Positions 8,989 through 17,471 of a stretch of DNA of 64,000 bases are shown piece after piece (the first letter of the stretch is position 1; the number at the start of each line of letters is the position of its first letter). Position numbers and translations under genes: made by a program. The notes under the pieces were generated by a model. That model was not told where the DNA came from. It did no database searches and was given only the letters and a program-made list of their open reading frames with translations. Source of the DNA: Streptomyces sp. CG 926 (GTDB taxonomy: Bacteria; Actinomycetota; Actinomycetes; Streptomycetales; Streptomycetaceae); assembly GCF_003148825.1 (NCBI RefSeq), contig NZ_QGGZ01000005.1:124001-188000 (forward strand), read 5' to 3'.

Positions 8989-9030
8989 GTTTTTGATGAA
9001 CGTTTTAATGTTTTTGATCAACGTTTTAAT
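8989..9030. promoter_or_regulatory. Tandem 21-bp AT-rich direct repeat (putative operator)
   Basis: Two adjacent 21-bp units (8989-9009 and 9010-9030) that differ at one base, each containing TTTTTGAT and AACGTTTTAAT. The 21-bp period equals two helical turns, so the units face the same side of the DNA. It lies about 95 bp upstream of the SnoaL-like start in otherwise GC-rich DNA. The layout suggests cooperative binding by a winged-helix regulator; which one is not shown by sequence. Confidence 0.55.
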
Positions 9031-9343
9031 CAGCGCCTGGTCGGCGGGAGTGCGCGAAGCCCGCGCCGCGACGGCATTCCGGCCGCGCACCGGTCGGCCG
9101 CCGTGGCCGGCGGCGCTGACGGCCGGTGTCCTGCACGCCGGGCGGTGCCGGGGGGTGCGTTCCGTGTCCGATTCCTGTCGCGGTCGAGCGTACATGAATC
9201 GGAGTCGCAACGGAATCATAGTTGCTAGGTAATTCTTCTCGCACCGTGTTTTGGTCGAACCGTTGCCAGTGGTGCCCGCGTGGTGACTTTCTGTAGGTGA
9301 ACGCTGTGTGCGGCCTTCGATGTGGAGCACGCCGGGCAGGCGT

Positions 9344-9398
9344 GAAGCCTCTGGTACGGACCTGGTCTCGATGGACCGGTTCCCGTACCAGAGGCTTC
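9344..9398 (-). terminator. Long stem-loop after second cyclase gene
   Basis: A 16-bp perfect stem (GAAGCCTCTGGTACGG, 9344-9359, with its complement at 9383-9398) whose 23-nt loop holds a smaller GGTC/GACC hairpin. It begins about 50 bp past the stop of the cyclase gene at 9447, consistent with a terminator. Confidence 0.7.
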
Positions 9399-9446
9399 GC
9401 GTCTGTCGGTATCGCCGTGATCCGCTGCTGTCGGCGACTCAGCGCG

Positions 9447-10106
9447 TCATGACGCCTCCCAGCCGTAGAAGCGGCTCGCGTGGCCGTTCGTCGCGGGCTC
9501 CGCGGGTGCGAGTTCGGGCAGGTCCCGGACCACCCTGCCGAACCAGATGTCCGACGCGGCCTTCCGTGCGGCAGCCGCACCCTCGCTGCCGGCGTAGTCC
9601 TGAATGTGGATGCACAGATCCTTGAAGGCGAACAGTTGGCGTCGACGGATTCCCGCCGGCCGGGAGGATCCGGTGGATTCGAACTCCCGGAAGATGCTCG
9701 TGACGGCGGGAATCGCTGCCTGGTCCATCCGGGTGATGGTGACGGCGGTGTCCGTCCGTCCGAGATTCTCGGCCGGGTCGCCCTCCCAGTCGTAGAAGCA
9801 GAAAGCGGCGGAATCTGCCGGAGAATTCCATGTGGTGGGCTCGTACGGCGCGACGAACGGATTCAGATCGATCGCCAGTCGGCCCATGCGCGGATCGGTC
9901 TTGACTTTCTCCAGCGCGACCTGGTCGGACTTTTCGGTGAAATCGTACAGGTGGATCTGGATGCCGTCGTGGATGAATAACTGGCGGCGACCCAGGCCGA
10001 TCATCCCCGGGATCTCCGTGCTGTCGAATTCGGCGAACAGATTCGAAACCTCGGGAATGGACTTCTGGTCCATCTTCGAGATGGTAACCATGCTGCGCAT
10101 GTTCAT
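9447..10106 (-). CDS. Second two-domain TcmI-type polyketide cyclase
   Basis: A 219-residue tandem fusion of two TcmI-like cyclase units, each with an N-terminal TI-x-KMDQ or TI-x-RMDQ strand, an FxEF segment and an RRQLF motif. It is paralogous to the protein at 4620-5264, so the cluster encodes four TcmI-like units. It likely closes a later ring. The start is uncertain: GTG at 10109, ATG at 10106 or ATG at 10100 are all possible around AGGAAG; the last has the best spacing. It follows the exporter gene by 31 bp and is probably cotranscribed with it. Confidence 0.88.
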   Translation of the reverse strand: MNMRSMVTISKMDQKSIPEVSNLFAEFDSTEIPGMIGLGRRQLFIHDGIQIHLYDFTEKSDQVALEKVKTDPRMGRLAIDLNPFVAPYEPTTWNSPADSAAFCFYDWEGDPAENLGRTDTAVTITRMDQAAIPAVTSIFREFESTGSSRPAGIRRRQLFAFKDLCIHIQDYAGSEGAAAARKAASDIWFGRVVRDLPELAPAEPATNGHASRFYGWEAS

Positions 10107-10137
10107 CACTTCCTGGTGGGAGAGTATCGGGCTTCGG

Positions 10138-11652
10138 TTACGCGATCGGCGCGGCTTCTGCCTCGGGCAGGGTCGCCCCGGCTTCGGCGGTGCGGTTCTT
10201 GGTGGTGAGCGCTGCGAGGACCAGGCCGACGACCGCGATTCCCGCGCAGACGCTCAGGAGCAGGTTCATGCCGCTCATGAAGGCCGTCTGGACGCTGTGG
10301 AGCATCGTCGCGTCGCCGAGTGAATCGGCGACGGCCACACCGGATCCGATGCCGTCGGAGATCGGCTCGTGGTTGAGCGGGCCGAGCTCGGAGTGGTACC
10401 GGGTGGACAGCACCGTGCCGAGCACCGCCACACCGGTGGTGCCGGCCGCCTGGCGCAGGGCCGACAGCAGGGCCGATCCGGCGCCCGCCCGCTCGGGTGT
10501 GAGCGCGCCGACGGCCAGTGCCATGGAGGTGGGCAGGACCAGGCCGATGCCGAGGCCGACGATGGCCATCCAGGTGGCGACGAACCCGTACGAGGTGCCG
10601 ATGTCGGTCAACGAGCCGAGGCCCATCCCGACCGCGAGGACGCCGAAGCCGATCATCAGGGTCGCCTTGAGACCGATCTTGTCGCGCAGGCCCTCCAGGA
10701 AGTTCGAGGCCACCAGCAGGCCCCCGATCATCGGGAGCATGCGCAGGCCACTGCCGAGCGAATCGACGCCGAGGATCGACTGGAAGTACAGCGGGATGGT
10801 GAAGAACAGACCGAACATCGCGAAGGCGTTGATCAGCTGGTAGATGGTGCCCATGCTGAATCCGCGATCCCCGAACAGGCTGAGGTCCGCCAGGGCGTGT
10901 TCCCGGGTCCGTTCCCAGGCGACGAAGCCCGCGATCAGGGCGAGGCCCGCCACGAAGGTTCCCCAGGCCGTGCCGTCACCCCAGCCTTCGTCACCGAACC
11001 GGATCAGACCGTAGGTGAGACCGACCAGTCCGGCGGCCGAGAGCGCCACGCTGACCGGGTCGATGGGGCGGCGGATCCGGCTGCGGGATTCCGGCATCCA
11101 CAGGCCCACCGCGATCGCGCCGATGACGACGGTCGGGATGTTCACCAGGAACACCGAGCCCCACCAGAAGTGGTTGAGCAGCAGGCCGCCGACGATGGGG
11201 CCCAGCGGCATTCCGAGTGTGACCGCCGTGATCCACACGGTGGTGGCCCGGCCGCGTTCCGCCGGGTCGGGGAACAGCACCGGGATCATTCCCATCGACA
11301 GGGACATCAGCGCTGCCGCTGCGACACCGAGAAGTACGCGGGCCGAGATCAGCTCGCCGGACGACGAAGCGAACGCGCACCAGACCGAGGCCGCGCCGAA
11401 CAGCGTCAGGGCGCCGAACACGACCTTCTTGCGCCCCAACCGGTCGCCGAGCGCACCGGCGGGCAGCATCGCGCCCGCCAGCGTCAGGGTGTAGGCGGTG
11501 CTGAACCACTGCAGGGCCGCGGTGCCGGCGTGCATGTCGCGGGCGAGTGTCGGAAGGGCGATGTTCAGCACCGTCATGTCGAGGCCGACGGTCAGCATCG
11601 CAAGAGCGAGCGCACCGAGGGCCAGCCACCGGCGCGTAGCCGTCACTTTCAT
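10138..11652 (-). CDS. DHA2-family MFS drug/proton exporter
   Basis: A 504-residue membrane protein with about 14 hydrophobic segments. The DHA2 (EmrB/QacA) motif LDMTVLNIALP is in helix 1 and motif A (GALGDRLGRKK) is in the loop after helix 2. Proteins of this type export the cluster product and give self-resistance. A strong Shine-Dalgarno (GAGGAGGACTC) precedes the ATG. It is 31 bp from the downstream cyclase. A TetR regulator gene lies about 1 kb upstream and may control it, but no operator was recognised at its promoter. Confidence 0.93.
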   Translation of the reverse strand: MKVTATRRWLALGALALAMLTVGLDMTVLNIALPTLARDMHAGTAALQWFSTAYTLTLAGAMLPAGALGDRLGRKKVVFGALTLFGAASVWCAFASSSGELISARVLLGVAAAALMSLSMGMIPVLFPDPAERGRATTVWITAVTLGMPLGPIVGGLLLNHFWWGSVFLVNIPTVVIGAIAVGLWMPESRSRIRRPIDPVSVALSAAGLVGLTYGLIRFGDEGWGDGTAWGTFVAGLALIAGFVAWERTREHALADLSLFGDRGFSMGTIYQLINAFAMFGLFFTIPLYFQSILGVDSLGSGLRMLPMIGGLLVASNFLEGLRDKIGLKATLMIGFGVLAVGMGLGSLTDIGTSYGFVATWMAIVGLGIGLVLPTSMALAVGALTPERAGAGSALLSALRQAAGTTGVAVLGTVLSTRYHSELGPLNHEPISDGIGSGVAVADSLGDATMLHSVQTAFMSGMNLLLSVCAGIAVVGLVLAALTTKNRTAEAGATLPEAEAAPIA

Positions 11653-11810
11653 GAGTCCTCCTCAGATTGGCGAAGTCACTACGAGTTCAGAGTAGATCGG
11701 AATTCGAAGTGTGTGTCAATAACGATCCACTTGCCTTCTGGGCTCGGTCCGGGGCAGGGTGGGGCTCCCCGGGTTCGGTCCGGACCGGGATGCTCGGCGA
11801 GGAGGGGCCG

Positions 11811-11870
11811 ATGGACGTACCGCTCGAGCCGCTGACGGCCTTGAAGTACTACGGGGAGTCGACGCGGTGA
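11811..11870 (+). CDS. Possible 19-residue leader peptide
   Basis: A very short frame, ATG to TGA, with an excellent Shine-Dalgarno (GAGGAGGGGCCG) right before it. Its TGA overlaps the GTG start of the next gene (GTGA), so it could drive that gene by translational coupling. The peptide includes a KYYGEST segment and matches no family I know. It may be a genuine small protein, a leader, or an accident of the coupling site. Confidence 0.4.
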   Translation: MDVPLEPLTALKYYGESTR

Positions 11871-12505
11871 GACTCACGCCGTTCGAGCAGCGGGTGGTCA
11901 CCGCGTACCGGGCCGTCCGAGGGTGGGGTCGCCGAGCTGCCGCGGAGGTTTGCGTGGGGCAACTGCATCTGGATCACCACGTGTTGGCGGTGCTGATCGA
12001 GTACGCGGCGGATGTCGGGTCGCTGGGCGACGGAACCTTGGGTCTGCGCGCGGCCGCGACCGGGCCGTGCTGTCTTCATCTGGACGCCGACCCGGCCCTG
12101 CTCGGGTACCTCGTCCACCGGCTCTCCGCCGCCGCCTTGGGGCCCGAAGGGCGATGTGCCGGCTTGGCCGGCCGGCCGGATCGCCTCGAACTGCGGGCCC
12201 CGGACGGGCATGGGCGGATCGTCTTCCACGTGGACGCCGCCGGAATGCGGGCCCTGAGTGAATGGGAGCGGGATCTCGCCCTCGTCCATGAGGGCGACCG
12301 AAACGCCTGCGGCGCGGAGCCGCCCTGCCCCGGCGCCACCCGCCACGCCGATGGCCTCGCGGCCGATGTGCTGGCGAGCAGGGAGTTGCGGCGCGTGGTG
12401 CGCCGCCTGCCTGCTGTCCCTCATGCGCATGAGGTGCCGGTGCCGGTGCCGGTGCCGGTGTCGGTGCGGATCGAGGCCGACTCCGTACGTGATTCCCGTA
12501 GGTGA
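11867..12505 (+). CDS. Hypothetical protein
   Basis: A 212-residue protein of unknown function, read from the GTG that overlaps the short upstream frame. The plus-strand frame shows the typical high third-position GC, whereas the long minus-strand frame opposite it does not resemble a protein. The C-terminus contains a VPVPVPVP run encoded by a GGTGCC hexanucleotide repeat at about 12435-12460. No domain was recognised. Its location between the exporter and the TetR gene suggests cluster membership, but nothing more can be inferred. Confidence 0.55.
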   Translation: MRLTPFEQRVVTAYRAVRGWGRRAAAEVCVGQLHLDHHVLAVLIEYAADVGSLGDGTLGLRAAATGPCCLHLDADPALLGYLVHRLSAAALGPEGRCAGLAGRPDRLELRAPDGHGRIVFHVDAAGMRALSEWERDLALVHEGDRNACGAEPPCPGATRHADGLAADVLASRELRRVVRRLPAVPHAHEVPVPVPVPVSVRIEADSVRDSRR

Positions 12506-12689
12506 ACCCCGCGCTCGAACGCCGGACGGGACCGCTCGGTCCCTGACTCCGTCAGGGGTGGGGGGTGGGGGGAACCGCGGTTCTTCCGTCGTGATCGTCA
12601 CGCCCTCGCCCCGCGGCGCGAGGGCGTACCCCCCCCGGGCGATGGCCCGTGGAGCGGGGGCGACGGCCTCGCCCGAGCGGGGTGGGCGA

Positions 12690-13289
12690 CTACTGCGCGG
12701 TGTCGGGCTCGGGGGCGGCCGCGGCACCGAAATCCGCCCAGCCGTACCGCAGCCGCTCGAACACGGACTTCAGGTCCTCCGGCCGGTGATCGCCGTACGT
12801 GACGAGGAAGATGGCGTCCAGCATGAAGCGGGCGAGGGCCGTGGCGAGCAGGTCGCCTTCCGCGACCCCGGCCTCCTGCGCGAGGGTGGCGGCGAGGCTG
12901 GCCTCCCAGCGGTGCCGCACCCGGCCGGCGTAATCCAGCAGCGCCGGCGTGGATTTGACGAGTTCGACGAAGTCTTCGCCGGACGGGCCGCCCGGCGCCG
13001 GCTGCGCCACCGGCACCAGGTGCGCCTCGAGCGCGTCCAGGATCGAGACGCCGGCGGCGCGGTCGCGGACCGCGGCCGTCAATGCGCGGTCGTACTCGTC
13101 TTCGGCATCGAAGACCAGCGCTTCCTTGCAGGGGAAATAGGCGAACAGCGTGCTGACGGCCACTTCCGCCGCATCGGAAATCTCCGCGACGGTCACATTG
13201 TCGAACCCGCGCTCGCGGAACAGGGTGAATGCGGCGTCCGCCAGGCGCTTTCGCGTCTGTGCCTTCTTCCGTTCTCGCAGTCCCGCCAT
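12690..13289 (-). CDS. TetR-family transcriptional regulator
   Basis: A 199-residue TetR-type protein. The N-terminal helix-turn-helix runs from about residue 5 to 50 (RERKKAQTRKRLADAA, then VTVAEISDAAEVAVSTLFAYF), followed by an all-helical ligand-binding domain. Such regulators usually repress an adjacent exporter and release on binding the product; the DHA2 exporter at 10138-11652 is the likely target. The ATG at 13287-13289 was chosen over an upstream in-frame start because AAGGGG precedes it. Palindromes at 13352-13391 lie in its promoter region. Confidence 0.9.
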   Translation of the reverse strand: MAGLRERKKAQTRKRLADAAFTLFRERGFDNVTVAEISDAAEVAVSTLFAYFPCKEALVFDAEDEYDRALTAAVRDRAAGVSILDALEAHLVPVAQPAPGGPSGEDFVELVKSTPALLDYAGRVRHRWEASLAATLAQEAGVAEGDLLATALARFMLDAIFLVTYGDHRPEDLKSVFERLRYGWADFGAAAAPEPDTAQ

Positions 13290-13351
13290 TCCGGCAACCC
13301 CTTGCACTTGGGACGTCTTGCATCACTGTCTGTCGCCCCTGTGAGGCCCTG

Positions 13352-13391
13352 CCGCTTGAGCGGTATTAGGCGAATTGCCGCCCTGGCGGCA
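13352..13391. promoter_or_regulatory. Two short palindromes upstream of the TetR gene
   Basis: CCGCT-TG-AGCGG (13352-13363) and TGCCGCC-CT-GGCGGCA (13376-13391) are perfect inverted repeats within 110 bp upstream of the TetR start. Either could be a TetR operator; the second could equally be a weak hairpin. Confidence 0.3.
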
Positions 13392-13477
13392 GGAAAGTGC
13401 CGCAGGGTTGCAAGGATGCGAGTGCAGAGATTGTATCCGGGTGTCGAAATCGGGTCACCTTTCCGGAGCGATCTTAC

Positions 13478-13594
13478 CGGGCGGAGCTCGGCCGCCCCGA
13501 GGACATCGCGGACGTCGTCGGCTTCCTCGCCTCCGACGCCGCCCGCTGGGTGACCGGGCGTGTGGTCGACGCCACCGGAGGCTCGGCGCTCTGA
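13478..13594 (+). pseudogene. C-terminal remnant of a short-chain dehydrogenase
   Basis: The last 38 codons of an SDR are intact: ELGRPEDIADVVGFLASDAA followed by a WVTGRVVDATGG-type ending and a stop. This is the standard SDR C-terminus. Upstream of about 13478 the frame has no SDR similarity and no catalytic Ser/Tyr/Lys. It is a truncated relic at the edge of the polyketide cluster. Confidence 0.75.
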
Positions 13595-13632
13595 GCCCGG
13601 GGCCCCCGGTTAGGCTGCGGTCCGGGGGGATC

Positions 13633-15066
13633 ATGGACATGGAACGACCGCGGCCGGCACGGCTTTTGGGGTACCTCGCGTTCATCGCGGCCGCCGCCCT
13701 CGCGGCGGTGGTGGCGCTGTATCTGGTCCTCCTGGCGAAGCTGGTCACCGACGGCCCCGGCCCCGGCCGCGTGTGCGGGATCGACAGCTGCCCGCGCGGC
13801 ACGGGCACCCTGGCGCTCCTCGTCCCGCTGTGCGCCGCCGCCGCGTGGCTGCTGTGGCGTACGCCGAGGAAGCGCGGGCACGGCCGCGTCCCGGCGCACG
13901 TCCGGGTGATCGCCGTCTGCGTGGCACTGGCCGCGTCGGCCCCCGCCTGGTGGGGCTTCGCGTACGCGCGCGGCCCGCAGATGGACCTGTCCGGTCGGCA
14001 GGAGCCCGTGCATCCGGCGGCTGCTCCGGTCGGCGTCTGGGCGCCCCGGCCCGGCATGGTCGTACGGGCCCGCACCGACGGCCTCGTCGCCTACGACGGG
14101 GAGGGCCGCAAGGGCTGGCGGCTGCCGGCCCCGGAGCGTACGCCGCTCTGCGCGATCAGCCGCACGGCCCCGTCGGGCATCGGCCTGCTCACCTACGGGG
14201 AGAGCCCGGGGGCGTGCGGCTCGCAGGTCGTCGCCGTGGACCTGGCCGACGGCCGCACCGCGTGGACCCGGGACGCCGGCCGGGCGCTGGTGGCCGTGGC
14301 CGGCGCGAGCGCCGTCGTGGCGGACCGGGACACGGTGACCGGCCTGGACCTGCGCGGCGGCCAGGAGCGCTGGCGGGTCCCGATACCCGCCGACTGCACC
14401 GTGAAGGCCGTCGACGGCTCGGAGCAACACGCCCTGTACGTGGAGGAGTGCGGCGACACCGCCCGGATCACGGCCGTCGACGCCCGTACCGGAACCCGCA
14501 CCTGGCAGACCGCGCTGCCCACGGGGAGCCGACTGCGCGAGGTACGGGTGCTGTCCGCCGTCCCGCCGGTCCTCCGCGTCACGGAGACCTCCGAACGCGG
14601 CATGGACGCGGTGCTGCTGTTCGGCGCCGAGGGCCGGCTGCGGGGGTTCGTACCGGCTTCGGGTCCGGCCGGGGACCTGCTGTCCGAGCCGTCCCCGGTG
14701 CTGACCGGCGACCTGCTGATCACCCCGGTGAAGCAGGGGGAGAAGAACGGCGTGTCCGCCTACTCCCTCACCGACGGCCGGCGCGTCTGGCACGCCGGCT
14801 TCGGCGACGAGGTCGTGCGCGGGCTGGCCCCGATCGGCCCGGGCGAGGTCGGCGTGGTGACCTCCGGCCGCTGGTGGACGTACCTCTCCCACCACGGCCT
14901 GGCCGACGGCCTGCGCCGGGCGGAGCCCACGGTCCTGCGCGATCTGCCGCTCGGCGAGCGCTTCACCTTCCACCCCGGCCCGCCCGGCCGGTACGTCTTC
15001 GTCAACCTGGACCGCCAGGGACTGCTGCCGCCGACCTTCGACATCGACCCGGTCTTCGGCTGGTGA
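13633..15066 (+). CDS. Membrane-anchored PQQ-like beta-propeller protein
   Basis: A 477-residue protein with three hydrophobic segments at the N-terminus (about 12-37, 58-75, 93-110) and an extracytoplasmic beta-propeller of PQQ-like repeats. The repeat signature is DG-x-G-x-x-W or D-x-x-T-G-x-x-W, for example DLADGRTAWTRD, DARTGTRTWQ and LTDGRRVWH. The function is unknown; such proteins often act as scaffolds. The ATG at 13633 is chosen because it begins the predicted membrane segment after GGGGGGATC. The longer upstream frame includes the SDR relic region. Confidence 0.8.
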   Translation: MDMERPRPARLLGYLAFIAAAALAAVVALYLVLLAKLVTDGPGPGRVCGIDSCPRGTGTLALLVPLCAAAAWLLWRTPRKRGHGRVPAHVRVIAVCVALAASAPAWWGFAYARGPQMDLSGRQEPVHPAAAPVGVWAPRPGMVVRARTDGLVAYDGEGRKGWRLPAPERTPLCAISRTAPSGIGLLTYGESPGACGSQVVAVDLADGRTAWTRDAGRALVAVAGASAVVADRDTVTGLDLRGGQERWRVPIPADCTVKAVDGSEQHALYVEECGDTARITAVDARTGTRTWQTALPTGSRLREVRVLSAVPPVLRVTETSERGMDAVLLFGAEGRLRGFVPASGPAGDLLSEPSPVLTGDLLITPVKQGEKNGVSAYSLTDGRRVWHAGFGDEVVRGLAPIGPGEVGVVTSGRWWTYLSHHGLADGLRRAEPTVLRDLPLGERFTFHPGPPGRYVFVNLDRQGLLPPTFDIDPVFGW

Positions 15067-15082
15067 CGCGCGCCGGCCGGGG

Positions 15083-15466
15083 TCAGGTCCCGGCCGCGCG
15101 GAAGCGGGCGAGGAGCTCTTGGGAGGGCGGCGCGTCCACGTCGAAGAACTGCTTGGCCAGGTCCGGCGGGACCGCCGGCCCGTGCATGCGGACCTCGTGG
15201 CAGCTGAAGCAGAACGCCGCCTCGAACAGGACGATTTCGAGGGCCTTCGCGTAGCCGCGGATACTCCATCCGGGTGAGAAACCGCACCGGTGTTGCCCGC
15301 TGCCGGGCAGGGTCCCCAGGAGAGCCAGGGTGTCGGTCACTTCGCCCCCGACCCAGTGGGCGACGGCCCCGCCGGGCCACGGGTCGCCCTCCTTCCCCGG
15401 TGGGGCGGAGATCCGTACGACCTCGATCAGCGCGGTGTCGGCCAGGACTTCGGCGGGAAGCTGCAT
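15083..15466 (-). CDS. Conserved hypothetical protein with CxxC motif
   Basis: A 127-residue soluble protein. It is a clear paralogue of the equally long protein at 22515-22898: both have CGF-x-PGW-x-IR-x-Y, EAAFC-x-x-C and a GPxVP...L ending in RAAG. The cysteines (CGF, then CFSC) could bind zinc or be redox-active; the family function is unknown to me. The start at 15466 aligns with the start of the paralogue and drops an unconvincing upstream extension. Confidence 0.75.
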   Translation of the reverse strand: MQLPAEVLADTALIEVVRISAPPGKEGDPWPGGAVAHWVGGEVTDTLALLGTLPGSGQHRCGFSPGWSIRGYAKALEIVLFEAAFCFSCHEVRMHGPAVPPDLAKQFFDVDAPPSQELLARFRAAGT

Positions 15467-15524
15467 CAGCGCAGTCTCCCCGCCGCCCGGACGGCGGGCC
15501 GGCACCTTTCGACCGCCCTGCCCT

Positions 15525-15545
15525 CCGGTACCGGTACCGGTACCG
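15525..15545. repeat. Short CCGGTA tandem repeat
   Basis: Three and a half copies of CCGGTA in the 87-bp gap between two minus-strand genes, just after the stop of the I9-domain gene. No function inferred. Confidence 0.6.
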
Positions 15546-15553
15546 ACTCCCGT

Positions 15554-15931
15554 TCACCCGACTCCGGACCCCCACCCCCCGAACTCGCCGTCGCCGGGGG
15601 CGTTGTCGCCGCTCGCCGTGCTGTCCGCCTCGACGGACTCGACATCCGGCATCGCGCGCAGGGCCGTGACCTGCCGGGGGCTCAGGTGGGCCGCGAATCC
15701 GTGCAGGACGGTGCGGTAGACGTGCAGCGGGGTGGCACCGACGCGCTCCGCCACCTCGGCCGGGTCGCTGTCCTCGCCCACGGTCACGATGTACGTGGCG
15801 TGATCGGCGGCGGGTGCGGTGCGGGGCACGGGTTCCCGCACGGCCGCGGTGGCCGCGCACGCGGGCAGGGCGGCGACGGCGGCCAGTACGGCCACGGCCA
15901 CGGGCAGGGCTCGGCTCAGACGTTTGCGCAT
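15554..15931 (-). CDS. Free-standing inhibitor I9 (subtilisin propeptide-like) protein
   Basis: A 125-residue secreted protein: signal peptide (residues 1 to about 25, with an LPAC that could be a weak lipobox) followed by one I9 domain (YIVTVGEDSDPAEVAERVG ... VESVEAD). No protease domain follows. The domain closely resembles the I9 propeptides of the two S8 proteases encoded divergently next door (both have YxVTL...DPAEVAE-like and SVxED segments). Stand-alone I9 proteins can act as chaperones or inhibitors of subtilisins, so it may control these proteases. That role is inference. Confidence 0.85.
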   Translation of the reverse strand: MRKRLSRALPVAVAVLAAVAALPACAATAAVREPVPRTAPAADHATYIVTVGEDSDPAEVAERVGATPLHVYRTVLHGFAAHLSPRQVTALRAMPDVESVEADSTASGDNAPGDGEFGGWGSGVG

Positions 15932-16289
15932 GGGGCGAGGCCATCACGGGCCGCGGCGGGGTTCAACGAGGTCCCGGGGTGAGGCGGGGTCACGGACGGC
16001 GCACCGGCCGTGCGCTCCCCGGGGTGGGGGCGGGCCGTACGGGTGATCCCGCCGGACCGGGCGGACCGGGACGGTCGGGGCGCGGCCTCGGGGGGACAAG
16101 GGCGAATCGCCCGGGGCGGGTGCGGCGGACCGAGCCGGGCACACACGGGTCGGACCGGCGGCCGGGTGAAGGAGGGTTGTGCGACCCGTCCCGGCGTGGC
16201 AGCGATGTGAGTGAGGGCCACACCTGCCGGAGCGATCGGCGCCGCGGGGGCGGCCCGTTCGCGTCCTCACCGGCCAGGGAGTTCCTGTC
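15932..16289. other. Divergent promoter region, I9 gene and S8 protease
   Basis: A 358-bp gap between divergent start codons. It is very GC-rich and no clear promoter or operator was recognised. An AGGGAG Shine-Dalgarno for the protease gene is at its right end. Confidence 0.5.
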
Positions 16290-17471
16290 ATGCGCCTGCT
16301 CGCCCGTCTGGCCGTCGCGGCCCTGCTCGCCGTCACCCCGGTCGGGGTCGACACGGCCGCCGCCGCGGCTCCGGAGCCGCCTCCCGCTCCGCTGGTCACG
16401 TCCAGGGACGCCGTTCCCGGCCGCTACCTCGTGACCCTGGAGGAGGGCCACGATCCGGCGGAGGTCGCCGAGGCACTCGGCCTGCGGCCGTCCTTCGTCT
16501 ACACCTCCGCGTTGAACGGCTTCGCCGTGCCGCTGACCCCGCTCCAGCTGACGGCCGTCCGCAGCAGCCCGGAGGTGAAGTCGGTCGAGGAGGACGCCAA
16601 GGTGCGGTCCGTACCGACGCCGAGCAGGGCGGGAGCGATCCGTGAGCCGGCGGGTACGTGGGGCCTGGATCGGATCGACCAGCGGGATCTGCCGCTGGAC
16701 GGCGCTTTCACCACCACGGGCACCGGAGCCGGGGTGACCGCGTACATCCTCGACACCGGCATCGACTACGCGCACGAGGAGTTCGGTGGGCGCGCCCGCT
16801 CCGGCTTCGACTCCGTCGGCGACGGCCGTGACGGGGCGGACTGCCTGGGGCACGGTACGCATGTGGCGGGGACGGTCGGCGGTCGGACGTACGGCGTGGC
16901 CAAGGGGGTGAGCCTGGTGAGTGTCCGCGTCCTCGGATGCGACGGTACCGGCACGTGGTCGGCGGTCGTCGCGGGCCTGGACTGGGTGGCGGACCACGCC
17001 GAGCAGCCGGCCGTGCTGAACGTGTCCCTGGGTGGCGAGGCGTCCGACACGGTCAACAGGGCCGCGACCGAAGTCGCCGACCGGGGTGTGCTGCCGGTCG
17101 TCGCGGCGGGCAACTCGGCGAAGGACGCGTGTACGGTCTCGCCGGCCTCCGCAGACCGGGTGTTCGCGGTCGGCGCCTCGAACGACAAGGACGAGCGGAC
17201 CTCCTTCTCCAACTTCGGACCGTGCGTGTCCCTCTACGCGCCGGGCCAGGGTGTCGTCTCCGCCCTGCTCGACGGTGGCAGTGTGGCCCACGACGGCACG
17301 TCCATGGCCACCCCGCACGTCACCGGGGTGGCCGCGCTCTACAAGGCGGCGCACCGTGAGGCCGGCCCGGCGGAGCTGAGCGGCTTCCTGACCGACGCGT
17401 CCACGCAGGGCGTGGTGAAGGGCCTCGACGCGAACGGCCCGAACCGGCTGCTGTTCACAGGTGGTCTCTGA
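16290..17471 (+). CDS. Secreted S8 (subtilisin-like) serine protease
   Basis: A 393-residue preproprotease: signal peptide (1 to about 26), I9 propeptide (about 44-106), then an S8 catalytic domain. The triad is D155 (ILDTGID), H188 (GHGTH) and S338 (GTSMATPH), with oxyanion N275 (AAGN). This is a proteinase K-like enzyme with conserved cysteines. It is secreted and matures by cleaving its propeptide. It is followed after 273 bp by a second protease of identical length and preceded by a divergent free I9 protein. Confidence 0.95.
   Translation: MRLLARLAVAALLAVTPVGVDTAAAAAPEPPPAPLVTSRDAVPGRYLVTLEEGHDPAEVAEALGLRPSFVYTSALNGFAVPLTPLQLTAVRSSPEVKSVEEDAKVRSVPTPSRAGAIREPAGTWGLDRIDQRDLPLDGAFTTTGTGAGVTAYILDTGIDYAHEEFGGRARSGFDSVGDGRDGADCLGHGTHVAGTVGGRTYGVAKGVSLVSVRVLGCDGTGTWSAVVAGLDWVADHAEQPAVLNVSLGGEASDTVNRAATEVADRGVLPVVAAGNSAKDACTVSPASADRVFAVGASNDKDERTSFSNFGPCVSLYAPGQGVVSALLDGGSVAHDGTSMATPHVTGVAALYKAAHREAGPAELSGFLTDASTQGVVKGLDANGPNRLLFTGGL

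Larger units (their letters stand above)
8895..9446. other. Large intergenic regulatory region
   Basis: A 552-bp gap upstream of the TTA-containing SnoaL-like gene and downstream of the second cyclase. It holds the AT-rich tandem repeat at 8989-9030 and the stem-loop at 9344-9398. Short open frames here have no coding bias and I annotate none of them as genes. Confidence 0.6.

Noticed and set aside
8960..9232. Small hydrophobic plus-strand frame over the 21-bp repeats
   Set aside because: It arises from the AT-rich repeat itself and continues with no coding bias; no plausible start signal.
11849..12727. Long minus-strand open frame opposite the hypothetical protein gene
   Set aside because: Its translation is rich in Pro, Arg and His runs (HRHRHRHR from a GGTGCC repeat) and overlaps the TetR gene; the plus strand has the normal codon bias.
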